Source: Homalodisca vitripennis
Taxonomy: Eukaryota > Arthropoda > Insecta > Hemiptera > Cicadellidae
Direction: 5' to 3'
Length of the DNA: 64,000 nucleotides
Assembly: GCF_021130785.1 (NCBI RefSeq)
Contig: NC_060208.1
Location: 50,098,501-50,162,500, forward strand
The position numbers were made by a program, and so were the translations under genes. Within the stretch, counting starts at the first letter, position 1, and each line of letters starts with the position of its first letter. Of the stretch, positions 1-11,300 are shown one piece after another. Under the pieces are notes generated by a model, which saw only the letters and a program-made list of their open reading frames with translations, made no database searches and had not been told where the DNA came from.

Positions 1-504
1 AAAAGTCTGTTAACTATTATGTGTAAACATGTTTGATGAGAACATAACTATACGTTTAATTAGGGTATTTATAGTAGTATAGGAGTAATAACATTTCTTA
101 CTTCAACCTTTTCTGCAACCACTTTTCAGTACAGAGTAAAAAACTATCCAGATAATAAATTAATAGTTAATTATCGGTACTGTAATGCAAATACCAAAGA
201 CTAAGTTACCAGCTAACATTTATTATAAATATAAATACTGTTATAAAAACCTTCCTGGTTGTTTTTTGACAGAAGTAAGTTCACCGGAATGACCATAAAT
301 ATACACTTTTTGTAATCATGGCAACAAGGCAAATACAACTTCGAAAATATAATTCACGCGAACCAGAACTGTTTATATGCGTGAAATGCATAAGAAGTTG
401 TGTGTGTGAAACCGCAGATAACTGCTAGTTTACATAACAAGATCAGAAATATTCTCATACAGTAGAATCTTAGTTATTCTTGGACTATTAACAAGTTACA
501 TGAA
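1..504. other. AT-rich non-coding stretch
   Basis: No recognisable gene, RNA or repeat. Stops are frequent in all six frames. Confidence 0.6.
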
Positions 505-725
505 CATGGAGTGTTTGGTTCGTATGTTTATGTTTTTATAATTTACTTTTCAGGATATGAAAAGAGTTATGTGTGGTGGAAACATGTGTAAAAATGTAAT
601 AAGGTCAAGCTGTACACAATCACGAATACTGCAACAACAGAAAAACACGTGAATATTTCTAAACTCAACCTGGTCCTACAAATTATAATTGAGTGCTGTT
701 ATTTCTAATTGAGATGACTAAATGT
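505..725 (+). repeat. Dispersed exon-like repeat, copy 1 (pair with 46905-47160)
   Basis: This segment aligns over most of its length with 46905-47160. The most conserved part begins just after a TTTTCAG (ending at 553) and can be read as DMKRVMCGGNMCKNVIRSS and onward. The partner copy reads DIKRVVCGGKMGKHVIRSS after its own ATTCAG. Further shared blocks continue downstream, including TTTCTAATT near 705. The shared acceptor-like CAG and the open frame suggest either a duplicated or retroposed exon, or an internal piece of a mobile element. I do not recognise the peptide. Homology of the two copies is seen directly; the exon reading is inference. Confidence 0.5.
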
Positions 726-2600
726 TTAAATCTTAATTATTCTCACTATGTGTCAACTAGTAAGTCTGCTACTAAACATTATTTTGTAATTTACTCTACT
801 GTTATAACATAAAATATTACAGACATGCCCAACGTATGAATGTATCGACCTTATACTTGAGTAATAAGAGTCCAAAGGTCTGGACTCATATCACGGGTTG
901 GAAGTTTTTGTAATACATAATATTACAATCCTGTTCTCAAGCAACATTATGCAGGTTTTCAGTATAGAACTACAGAACATATGATGGACACTTTACCAGC
1001 GTAATACACCCATCTAGGAACCACATCTAGGGGATGAAAATTGATAAGGATTTATACAAATATGAACCTTCATTATACTAGATGCATATTGTCTTTTAGT
1101 TACAATATTTGGTATCCTTAGAAACCATTATTAAACTCTGGTTGGTTATAAATAATTCACTGAGTACATTTAAAAACTCCGAAATAAAATAAATATTTAA
1201 AACGTAAATATTATAAAACTTCTAACGAAAAATACTATTTTAAATAAAATAGCCCGTAAAAAGTAATCTATGGAAGTTTAAACTCGGCATTCTGGAGAAC
1301 GTTTAAAATCGATAAGGATAAAAAAGTACCATTCTAAAGACTGCCATAGAAATTATTGGCAATATAACAAGCAAAATAGTTGTAGTTTTCTAATAATTAA
1401 ATTGTTGGAACTGATTTTTATGAAATTATTATCACAACCGAAAATTTAACGATGTTTAGCAACTGAACTACTTTGATTGGTGTATTCTCACAAATACTGA
1501 ATTTTAATTGAAAATAGTTTGCAAAATAACTTTAATTTGTTTTATAGTAGTTTTTGTTGTCATTTTGGAGAATTAAACTATCGATACAGAGATGTTCAAA
1601 GGTACTTTTATACGGTACTATAACACATAAAACGGAGAAACCGGTAAGAGTACATTTCTAAAAATATGTCCAGCCCACTCTTTTGATGACAAAACCAATG
1701 GAAATTAAGTTAAATTAAAGCATTAAAAAGAAACATCACGTTAAAACGCAGAATATTGTTTTACACGAAGTTTTATCACGAAAAGCCATTAAAAAAACAC
1801 CGCAGCAGAAACTAAACACAGTTTTGAACTTTAAAATTAAGCAAAACCAACATAGAGTTACAGTCGCCATTATGTAATAAAAACCAGTATAACTAATTAC
1901 GGTTCCGGAATATTATTTCATCTAGCCTGTAGCAACGGGATAAACGATCACGTGAACATAATATTTTATATACAGGATTCGTTAAGGTAATATTTTCATC
2001 ATTAATAACATTTTACATTGAAGAAATTACATTTTAGTAATATAGTTGTCTACAAAGGTGGAGTTATCTTAATTTTAAATCGCGATATTTGATATTTCAC
2101 GGTAAACCTCAAAACCGTCTATCATAATTTATGATGAGGATACGATTATGATGGTTTTCGATCGATTAATTATTATATAAGAAATAGTCTAAATTATAAG
2201 AACAAAATTTAGCAGCTGTATTGATATAATATAAAATAGATTTAAATAAAACTAGCTGCTTCAAACTCATTGCCTATCGTAAAGTATAATTTTTTCATGA
2301 ATTTGGACATTATAAGAAAGTTTCAGACGTGACTACAGTAAATTTCATTTACCACTGAATATACTTAGCTGAAATTTTGAACTAAAGTAACAGTAAGAAA
2401 AATATAAAAGTAAAAATGCTACTATAACTAAAAGATTTCTTCAGCTTTTGTTGCTAGGTTAAATATTTACGCTAAAGCACGTCCTCTGGTCTCACATTAT
2501 TTATGTTAATGGTTTATCTTTTCCGAGCCACCCGCATGGAGCTTATCATACATTAGTGATGTGTAAACATGGTCCCGGTGGTTGGAATTTTATATTAGTT
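726..2600. other. AT-rich non-coding stretch
   Basis: Long AT-rich sequence with no open frame of note, no RNA gene and no repeat that I could match elsewhere in the window. Confidence 0.6.
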
Positions 2601-2707
2601 CTCGTAAATGGTGATGGTTAAACCGAACTTTCAAGAGTATTCTGAATGGTATCCTCAGAGCAGACTTGCTGTCAAGGACCCGATTGGTCCTTCTAAAAAC
2701 CGTATCA

Positions 2708-2977
2708 TTATCCGTATGTGCAATAACTGTTGCATGGAAATGGAAAGTCCCAGAGACTTAAGGCTGCGTTAATTTTGGGGTCAAAAGGTAAAATGATACC
2801 GTCCTTACGTCTGATCTTATGTGCACTATCTGTTTCGTTACGTTCTGTTAGATCTTTAGACTCTGTTGATGTTTTTGTTCTTCCTGTTGGGTTCATTATA
2901 CCGGCTCGATGTATGTATGCATAAAAAGAAACCAGTATCAAATACCTACAGGCTTGTCCTGTAAAATTTTCATTCAT
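2708..2977 (-). CDS. Unassigned 89-codon open frame in a GC-richer patch
   Basis: A minus-strand frame of 89 codons lies in a patch (about 2590-2940) that is visibly less AT-rich than its surroundings. The product is polar and charged in the middle (a Lys/Thr/Ser/Glu-rich stretch followed by HKIRRKDG) and ends in a short aromatic, Cys-containing tail. I recognise no domain, signal peptide or membrane segment. A 64-codon frame is open on the other strand over the same bases, so the openness may simply reflect base composition. It could be a fragment of an old mobile element or an exon; it has no supporting neighbour. Function unknown, and low confidence that it is a real gene. Confidence 0.15.
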   Translation of the reverse strand: MNENFTGQACRYLILVSFYAYIHRAGIMNPTGRTKTSTESKDLTERNETDSAHKIRRKDGIILPFDPKINAALSLWDFPFPCNSYCTYG

Positions 2978-3540
2978 TAAAATATTGGTGAACTATACAA
3001 TTGTAATTAATTTTATAGTTAGTTAGTAATTTCACATTGAAAAAGTATTTATGATTTATTTTCATAAATTATGAGATGAATATTCACGCTTTAGCCATTA
3101 TATTTATATTTAAAGATTTTCAAATTTAAAAGAACGTTTTAAGCAGAAGTTTTAATAGTATGCTCAATCACGAAAACATTATTCCTCAGTTTATATGTTT
3201 ATCATATGTTTACATATATGTTGTAGTTATACATTAACTGATCATAACTGAGTTTGATCTCAGAATCAGGTGTCAGATTCACGTTTTTCTCATTTCATAT
3301 TTTTCTTATCTTTACACAGTTCAAAAACACCAGTCATCAGTCGCGTAAATAAATGTTAAATCAGCGGCAGGTAACTATAAGAGACTTTTAACGTAAGGAC
3401 TTTGGGTTCTTTGTCTGGTTATCAGACTGTGATATAACTATCATTTTTGTGCCTTTCGGCCAGTGAAAAATTAACCTAAGAATAAAATTAGTGTTTTACA
3501 TGGCTAAAAATAAATTTATTTCTTATATTAAATTTGCGTA
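2978..3540. other. AT-rich non-coding stretch
   Basis: Nothing recognisable. Confidence 0.6.
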
Positions 3541-3710
3541 TGTATAAAACATGTTTGGTTATTCGAGGAAAATAGGCTTTTGGTTCCTGGACTATAATAT
3601 ATGCTCATTTCTTTCTTAAGGTGAATTTATCTATGGATACAAAACTCGTTGTTTGGTTATTCAACGCAAATAGACTTTTGGTTCCTGGACTATAATATAG
3701 GCTCATCAGC
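3541..3710 (+). repeat. Direct duplication, about 99-bp period, two copies
   Basis: GTTTGGTTATTC starts at 3552 and again at 3651. Each is followed by a near-identical block containing CTTTTGGTTCCTGGACTATA and then GCTCAT. The copies differ by several substitutions and one small indel, so this is a moderately old tandem duplication. Confidence 0.8.
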
Positions 3711-6700
3711 TCCCAGAATCGCAGTCATATAAATATATGTTCTGTTTAAATTTTAATGATATCACTGACAAAATATATTATCTTTTATTATTAAAAACTG
3801 CTACAATTTAATACAAATAATATGTAATAGCGAGTGTGGACACTGCACAAAATACAGAGCGATATTTTTCCAACCTCAGTCTCTGTGGTGTAAATATGTC
3901 ATACGTATTGACGGCCAGGACATTATGGTGAAGCAAACTTCCTGCCTTAAATTGGCTTCCGGTTGTTGTTGTTGACTATCATTACTGGTTTCTTTTCCTT
4001 CAAAATTTCGAATGTCGTTTATCACGATAAATATCCGCTCAACTTTGTAGAACAATGAATTGATTTACAAAATATTTCATTTATTCCTTACACAAAAACA
4101 TCATAACTAAAATAAATAACACAGAATGCTGTAAAAGCATCTGGATACACAAATAAAATACTCTTTTTTTCAAATACAGTGGTTGATTCCAGTTATAATA
4201 ACTAATTTAAGTAAGTTTTAAACACATACAAGATTACGGACAATTAACATATTCTATTAAAGTGAAATGGTAGATTTAATAGACAAAAAACTTTCGTGTA
4301 CCTTTTTAGTATGATGCAGAGCATATACAAAGAGTGTTGAGAACTTTCACGACAAGCTTTAGAACAATGTACCAAGGACCATACAAACCCAAAAACTATA
4401 TAAATCGTCTATATTTTTCTTAAAGTTTCTAAGTTACAAGCTTAATTTTTTAACAGACACAATTTATACACACGGGCAGACATCATAAACATATAATTGG
4501 GTCCTTTTTATTTGGGAGTCTCATTATATTGGTGGCAAATATCACTACTCTGAATAAAAATAACATTTCAGAGTTCTGGGTAACTGGTTTCAACTGTGTG
4601 GGTAAATAATTTGAAAACATGAATCTTATAATGATAGGTTTTTATAAAGACGAATTTATAAGGTCTCCATAAACACACACAGTACTGTATTGAATTATCG
4701 TTGTTGAATTAGTGTAAATACAATCCAATTATTGAACAATTTTTAAAGTTATATAGTTCTAATACTAAATTGGTAAAGGAAATGTATGTACAGTTGGAAC
4801 AAATATCATTACAGAAATAAATGTTTTTACCAATTTAATTTATAAAGAATTAGCCAGTTAACCTAGACGGTTATTAAATTGGCACAAACACTCACTTCAT
4901 TTACATGAACAAGCCAAACTGTGCAATGTTCCCTTCTGGCAGTGTTGACAGAATCACTGGTACTGTGTACACATTGTCCTTTCACAAGTGATTATTTCAT
5001 TTCTGTGTTCACTTGAGAGTGTTTTTACGCTATGGCAAAACAATGATGATTATTATAATACAAATGGTCACTGTATTGTAGAGAATAACCTAAATATTCA
5101 TGTTTGAAAAGCTACTAATGTTCTTCTACCAATCTACGAATTACTTTAAATTGAAAAAATATAATTATTTAGCTGGTGAAATTACCGAAGGAAGTCCTCA
5201 AATTGGTTTGGCGATTGTACACAGTACTTGTTTATACTTGAACAATACGCATGGTTGTTTAAAAATACGAATAACATAGTTGTTAGAATGATTTCGTCAG
5301 ATGTGTACAATTTCCATATCTTTATGTTACTTCGATCAATGTTACTGTGGAATTAGACTATATAACGAACTTGCTAATGATTGGTGAAGTTGTAACTACC
5401 GCATTACTTACGAGAGTATGTGACTAGCATCAATGAATCAGTGTTGACGGTAAATTTGCAAATGTGTCGAATATGATGCAGTAGGAATAAGGGGGATTCG
5501 TTGTAATAGATTTCTTTTCTCTGATTAGATGTTGCTTTGAAGGCCATTGCCCGAGATGTGTGATTTGTTTGACAACTACCTCTCTTTAAACCTTAAACTG
5601 TATCAGAAGTACAATATTTGTGTCAAATAACATTATCTTTTCGTCATTTACACTCACTTTTAGGAATTCTTGGTATTAAATACGCAGTTCCATAGTGCGC
5701 ATGCGCAGTGCTAGTGAATTTAGACACTTCGTTAACTCAGGGGGATCACGAATAGGGGCATCTAAACAACGATAGAATCTGTAGTATTACCTAAAGTTAC
5801 AAGATTCGAATATGGAAAATAATATGTTTAGGCTTCCCTTGTATCTGTGGTGGTCATATTAAATTGTGGTCAGAATTGTGTGTCACGTGTCTTTTCTGAT
5901 ATATTCCTTACCTATTCAAACGTAGGCGTTTATGTTGCATGGGAAGTATGTCCTTTTAACAGTGTTGTACAATGATGTGCTTTTAAGATTATATAGTTGG
6001 AATTCTGAATGTACTCATTTATATTCATTTTTATCAAACCAATTATAGTGCTTTGGAATTGAAATGGCACTAATAAATGGTAATTAATTTCTTATTCTAC
6101 ATTTTTAATTTAGTAATATTGTATTAATGCAGCAAATGATTCCTTAATCAACTCTTATAGAGAGTAAACCCGCTATTTACATTACCTTATGTGTGACAAA
6201 ACCCTTATTTAGTAAAATGTTTTAAAATTATTTGTTAGTTTTGTACAATATTTTGTGGCCATCAGAAAAAAAAACATATTAAGGGAGGTCTCTTGTAAAT
6301 TTAGCACCAAAAGTTGGGACGCGCAAACAGTAACGCACTAAAAAATCTATTGCTAGGTATTTTCACGTAATTTTCTATGGAGGATATTACTTTTAGCATC
6401 TAATTAGAAGTAATTAGAAGTTGTTTTTAAAACTCATAGTATTAAACAATTACTGATACATTCAAAGTAAATAATCATGTATGTTAATGATGTTCTTATA
6501 ACTAATGACTTGATATTAAGTATAAATACATACTAGCGGTAAATAATTAGTTTTCTGACAATACATTAATGATTATAATAAATCTATGTACCCTTAGACT
6601 TTAACAGCGTTTAGGCTGAACAGTAAGATAAACATATATTGGATTTAAATAAGTAATTTTGTACGCCCAAACACACTAAAAAGTTTTATTATAAATTATT

Positions 6701-6718
6701 TTTTAATTTAAACATGAA
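3711..6718. other. AT-rich non-coding stretch
   Basis: No gene or repeat array seen. The one notable short site is the GC palindrome at 5696, listed separately. Confidence 0.6.
5696..5707. promoter_or_regulatory. TGCGCATGCGCA palindrome (NRF-1/Ewg-type motif)
   Basis: The 12-base perfect palindrome TGCGCATGCGCA matches the consensus bound by NRF-1 in vertebrates and by its insect relative Erect wing. It stands out against the AT-rich surroundings. No gene start is visible nearby, so a promoter role is speculative. A second core, TGCGCATGCGC, occurs near 28768. Confidence 0.25.
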
Positions 6719-7006
6719 ATGTACAAAATAGAAATAAAACGCAGTATTCAATTCATGCACTGTATAAAAGAAATGATTGCTCATCACGTGAACAATTGTG
6801 TTGTTAAAGCAACCATTGGTCCACACAGCAACGATTTGTATGTAAATAGTCTCTATCTTGTTTACATACTAATAGCTCCATTAACAGAAACAAATTATCA
6901 GCTTTGGGAAAATCTGTCTCAAAATGCATTCCATGCACTTACTCGTATGGTAGGTATGTTAGTTGCTTTTTGCTGTCGATATAACATTCCAGATGAGAAA
7001 AAATGA
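6719..7006 (+). CDS. Unassigned 95-codon open frame
   Basis: A plus-strand frame of 95 codons starts at an ATG inside AT-rich DNA and stops at TGA. The product has a basic N-terminus, a hydrophobic middle (around SLYLVYILIA) and another hydrophobic patch near the C-terminus with two Cys. No known domain is recognised. It lies just upstream of the mariner-like element at 7116 but outside its inverted repeat, so it is not part of that transposon. In sequence this AT-rich a frame of this length could arise by chance. An exon is possible but nothing supports it. Confidence 0.15.
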   Translation: MYKIEIKRSIQFMHCIKEMIAHHVNNCVVKATIGPHSNDLYVNSLYLVYILIAPLTETNYQLWENLSQNAFHALTRMVGMLVAFCCRYNIPDEKK

Positions 7007-7115
7007 CTAAAATAAGAGAGTAAAGTAGGTAAAACTAAAATAAAAGAAAAAACTATTATTCCACTAAAGTAAATTAAAACCCAATTAAATATGAATAAAG
7101 CAATTGAATAATATA

Positions 7116-7145
7116 CACGGTGGAGCGCGGTAATTTGCTGATTTT
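7116..7145 (+). repeat. Left terminal inverted repeat of the mariner-like element
   Basis: Reads CACGGTGGAGCGCGGTAATT and onward. It pairs with 8365-8394, with a mismatch at the third base and a 2-base indel after TTTG. TA lies just outside at 7114-7115. Confidence 0.9.
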
Positions 7146-7226
7146 GAAATGAAATAAAAAATTTATGAACCTTGCAAAAAATTATTTTTTATTTTAATTA
7201 TATTGAACAGTAAGGGAATTTTTAAA

Positions 7227-8270
7227 TTAAATGGTTTTAAATAATGTATCTAGCAAATGTCGACCTTCGGCATCCACACACTGCTGCATACGTTTTCTGA
7301 AGTTTTCATTAACTCTAACAAGCATGTCGACTGGTATTCTGCCAATTTCAGCCTCAATATTGTTCCTTAGGCCTTCCAAGGTGTTGGGACGGTTGATATA
7401 CACCTTCGACTTCAGGTAACCCCAAAGGAAAAAGTCGCATGGCAAAAAAGTCTGGTGAGCGTGCTGGCCAGTTCACATCACCCCTCAAAGAGATAAGCCG
7501 TCCAGGAAACATTTACCTCAAACAATTAATGGTAACCCTCGCTGTGTGTGCAGTGGCACCATCCTGTTGGAACCATGTATTCTCTAATTGCATTGCCTCA
7601 AGAGCCGGCTGAAAAAAAATCCTGTATCATAGTCAAGTACCGTTCGGAGTTCACAGTTATGGCACGACGGTTATCCTGAAAAAAGTAAGGGCCAATGATG
7701 CCTACTCGTGATATGGCGCACCACACAGTGACGCGGTCCGAATGCAGAGGTCTTTGGGGTTTGTTTCACTCCAGTAGCGCATGTTTTGCTTGTTGACACA
7801 TCCACTGAGGTGAAAATGTGCCTCATCAGAAAAGAATACAATTGCGTCCCGTGGTATAGTTGCAAGCATGACTTCACAAGAAGTACGCCGTGTCAAATAG
7901 TCCCGTGCTGACAATTGATGGACCACGCAAATTTTATACGGGTGAAATCTCAATTCATCATGAAGAATCCTGTGGAGAGAACGTCTTGAAATGCCAAGAG
8001 CAAGTGATTGCTTCCGAGCAGAGCGTTTTGGAGATTGCAGTACTGCTGCTCTAACTCTATCGATGTTTTCCGGTGTTGTAATCCTTCTCTGAGGTCCCCT
8101 TCTTACACATGACACATTCCCTGCTGTTCTGAATGCAGTTACCCAATTTACAATTGATTGCCGACCAGGAACACGTCCGCGTGGGGGAACAGCGAATCGT
8201 GAACGAAAAGCACGCTGCACTGCAATGATCGAGTAGGCATCGAGTCGAGTGTCCACTGCATGATGGCAAC
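7227..8270 (-). pseudogene. Mariner-like transposase, frameshifted
   Basis: The protein would cut and rejoin the element's ends. In minus-strand order: an N-terminal helix-turn-helix region (AYSIIAVQRAFRSRF, then PGRQSIVNWVTAFRTAG, then a second helical region with ENIDRVRAAVLQSP and RRSLHRILHDELRFHPYK), the first catalytic Asp in VFFSDEAHFH, then NKQNMRYWSE. The longest open part is 8256 to 7702 (184 codons). A frameshift follows. The second Asp lies in QQDGATAHTA (codon at 7561-7563) and the third in WPARSPD (codon at 7450-7452), with 36 residues between. An in-frame TAA sits in this interval and another frameshift follows SPD. The last piece, MPCDFFLWGYLKSKVY and onward, ends at 7227. The three acidic positions are kept but the frame is broken at least three times. 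Confidence 0.88.
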
Positions 8271-8364
8271 TGAAACGCGGAGGAATACAAATCTCCCGTC
8301 AGCCACTATAAGCCACGCCCACTCTCCCCTCTCTTCGACTAACAGTGGTGCCACAGCCTGCAGT

Positions 8365-8394
8365 GAAAAAATCAAATTACCGCGCTCCACCCTG
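8365..8394 (-). repeat. Right terminal inverted repeat of the mariner-like element
   Basis: Reverse complement starts CAGGGTGGAGCGCGGTAATT. This is the transposase 5' end; TA follows at 8395-8396. Confidence 0.9.
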
Positions 8395-8396
8395 TA

Positions 8397-9599
8397 CTTA
8401 CCATCAGAAAAGTTAACTAATAGTAAAATATAATTTTTAAAGTTATGCTTTAATATAAATGTTATTGCTTTTTCCCCAATATACTTAAGGTTAGATACAC
8501 ATTTTCCTTTTTTATAATACAATGAGCAAATGTATTATTAGTATAAACTGTTAATAATATCCTATATCTAAAACGAAATTAATTAAAGTTTTGGAATGTT
8601 TTGACAAGGTGAACGAAATAAACTCAGATAAAATATGATGGGACTCAGAAATAGGAAATTATACTCTTTTCTTTATACACATATAAGGTTGATAAACTTA
8701 TTTGATATGACTAGATTATGTTCATGCAAAATGTAAAGGCTATTTATTTTATTACAATGCCATTTTTATCAATATCTGTTTTAAAAGCTCAACAAATCTT
8801 GAAATAAGTATATTATGTTATAGTGTATATTAAGCAATAACATTTGAATATGTTAAGTAATTAATCAATGGTAACGTTCTGGAATATTCCATATTTTAAC
8901 TGTTGAAAGAGTAATAATTTATAAATAGACATTCACAAAGAGACAGAAAGACTCTGGTAGTGATGTTTTATGTTCAAAAGGAACATTGTTCCAGCTGGTT
9001 TTGTATTTTACGCTGCCATAGTTTTACTACAGATAAAAACTTAGCCTTGTCTGTGCGGCATGGCCTATGATTGACATTCTGAGAGCTACTTTAGCAATGA
9101 CCACCGAACTTTAGCAATGGAGACCAGAGCCTATGCCAAAGCCAACAATGTATCATATTTTTTTCATCATTAAATAAATTTGTTTCTTTGTTTTATTACT
9201 ATTTCCTCAACACAACATTACACCTGCTTGAAAATTACATAATCATATTAAACATATACTTCAACATGTTTTAATAGATTAACATGTAAGTTTTAAGGAT
9301 TGCCATGTAAGTTAGTAATATTTAGTTTATCCAATGTTAAGTTTCCTTACACACTATACTAATACCATATTTATAGCTTTACAATACAAAGAAGGTGAAC
9401 GCCAGACCAGGTATCATGTTATAGATTTCCCTAAGTATCGAGGCCAGATGAGCTTTTACGGCACCTTAGTGGAAAATGGATATCCAAAAGTACCAAAATT
9501 TGCCCTATAACCGTGCAGGAAGGATTCCTGCTCCCCTGGATTCCCTATGTTTAAAGGTCAAGAATATATTAGCATTCTGGTCAGATGAAATGCATTCCT
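8397..9599. other. AT-rich non-coding stretch
   Basis: Nothing supported as a gene. A frame of 105 codons runs from 9476 across into the next repeat, but it owes its length to that repeat. Confidence 0.55.
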
Positions 9600-9950
9600 T
9601 GGAGGGGCATGCATTATCATTGAACTCGATTTTTCTACGCAGAAAAGAAATTTCTCAAAAATGTATATGTCTTTGTACGATTTGTTCTAGAGATACCTTT
9701 TCTAATGCTCAGCTAAATCCTAATGAGGGACACAAACCATCATTCTCCTTGATAATTTCTATGGAGGAAAGAAACTTTCTTAGAAAATTCTAAAGATATA
9801 CACAATTTGTTATAGAGATATCTTCCCTAAGGACGCCCATATACGCTTCACTGATGCTGAGCTAAATTCCAATGAGGGAAAGGCATCATAATTTTTCTTG
9901 ATCTATTCTATGTAGAAATAAAGTTTCGTAAAAACGTCAAATCAATCAAT
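9600..9950 (+). repeat. Diverged tandem repeat, about 149-bp period
   Basis: GCTCAGCTAAATCC with AATGAGGGA (from 9707) recurs as GCTGAGCTAAATTCC with AATGAGGGA (from 9856). The flanking blocks, such as TTGTTCTAGAGATA and TTGTTATAGAGATA, also recur in order. A third, partial unit fades out by about 9950. The copies are well diverged, so the array is old. Confidence 0.65.
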
Positions 9951-11099
9951 TAATTCGTACATGAGATCCTTCTGGGTGATATACTTTACTTGTATATGCT
10001 ACAGCAAGAAACTTGACGTTACCTAAGTCAAAATGATCGTAATTTCAAAAGTTTAAATCATTAGCTCAATTTATTCTCTAAATCTATGCAATCATGCATG
10101 TAGAAGAGAAAGTTTGTCGAACATATACTGTAGTTTTTTATGTGTTCTCTTGATATTTAATGAAAATGTGGTCAGCCTGTAATAATATGACTATGAAATA
10201 TTTCATTTTAAACACAGATCAAATAAATAGTTATGTATTTATTAGTAATATACCATTAAAATAGAATCAATAGGGTTATTCTTGTGTATTAAGACATTTA
10301 ATTCACAAGGGCAACTTACATTAAGAAATTTGTCGACTAAAAATAAAGACGGTCTAACCAAGATTACTGTTGCAGCTCAGTGAAAGTTCTCTGACAAATC
10401 CTCAACACCCCAAACTCTTCCAATCCACAAGTTTTTATTCCACAATTCTTTATTAACTTACAGAAAGTAAGCTCTTGTTTTGTCAATCTTTTGAATCAGT
10501 ATATTAAAAATTTATGCAGCTTCTCTTGAACTTCTAAAAGTTTTGAAATATAACGTTGAACCAGTTCATTCTCTGGGAACGTTTGTACGAGGATTTTATT
10601 GAGCACGTTTTCTTTCTTTAAACGTGAAAAGTGATCAAAACACACTTAAAATAAAGCCTCGTGCGAAGAAAATAATTTCCACAATACTGAGAAATATTAT
10701 TTTTGTTTTCTCTGCAGTATTGATAATTAGAGAGTTCATATAATTATTTACTTTATCATACAAGTAAATTATCTCAGTGGATTATACACAGTTTGTAGTT
10801 ATAAACGTGTTTAAGTGTTCATTTAAATTTTCTTTATCCATTTATATATGTAGTCAATCTTCAATAATTTGTGTACATATATGAACTGTAAAATAAATAA
10901 AGATGAGAACACTAACAGAAGTAATGTGAGATGATAATGTGCTCATCAAAATATATGATCAAAAAATGGTTGTATCTGTGGTTAAATATGGTTATATGTT
11001 TATAATTAGGGAGCCAGAAAATTGAAGGAAAGAAACTCGGATACTCGCACATTTCAGTTTTAAAGACGTGTTTTCTCTGTTATTACCCGTTTAAAAGCG
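9951..11099. other. AT-rich non-coding stretch
   Basis: No gene, RNA or repeat recognised. Confidence 0.6.
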
Positions 11100-11300
11100 A
11101 TGCTAGTCTCTATATATAAAAAGGCAAAGCACTCAGATACTCATTACTAACTCATGACTGACATAGATATAATAAAGCATTTTCTTGAAGATAAAACATC
11201 TACAGGAGTTAATGTAGAGTAGTAACCCCTACAAAAACTATATTTTGTTTTCAAATTATAGATATCCTAGAAAGATGAAGTTTGACATATACGTTTCTTA
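11100..11300 (+). repeat. Dispersed repeat related to the 53.1-53.7 kb array
   Basis: Contains AGTAACCCCTACAAAAACTA, then TATTTTGTTTTCAAATTATA, GATATCCTAGAAAGATGAAG and TTTGACAT. The same ordered blocks, diverged, occur at 53155-53225, 53420-53475 and 53550-53615. The preceding CTATATATAAAAAGGCAAAG with a nearby CATGACTGACAT resembles a low-complexity repeat type that I recall as widespread in arthropods. Confidence 0.5.

Larger units (their letters stand above)
7116..8394 (-). mobile_element. Mariner-like (Tc1/mariner superfamily) DNA transposon, inactive
   Basis: A 1,279-bp element bounded by inverted repeats sharing GGTGGAGCGCGGTAATTTG, starting CACGG on the left and CAGGG (reverse complement) on the right. 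TA stands immediately outside both ends (7114-7115 and 8395-8396), as expected for TA-target duplication in this superfamily. The interior encodes a minus-strand transposase relic. Size, ends, target and protein all agree. The transposase is broken, so the copy could move only if another copy supplied the enzyme. Confidence 0.9.
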
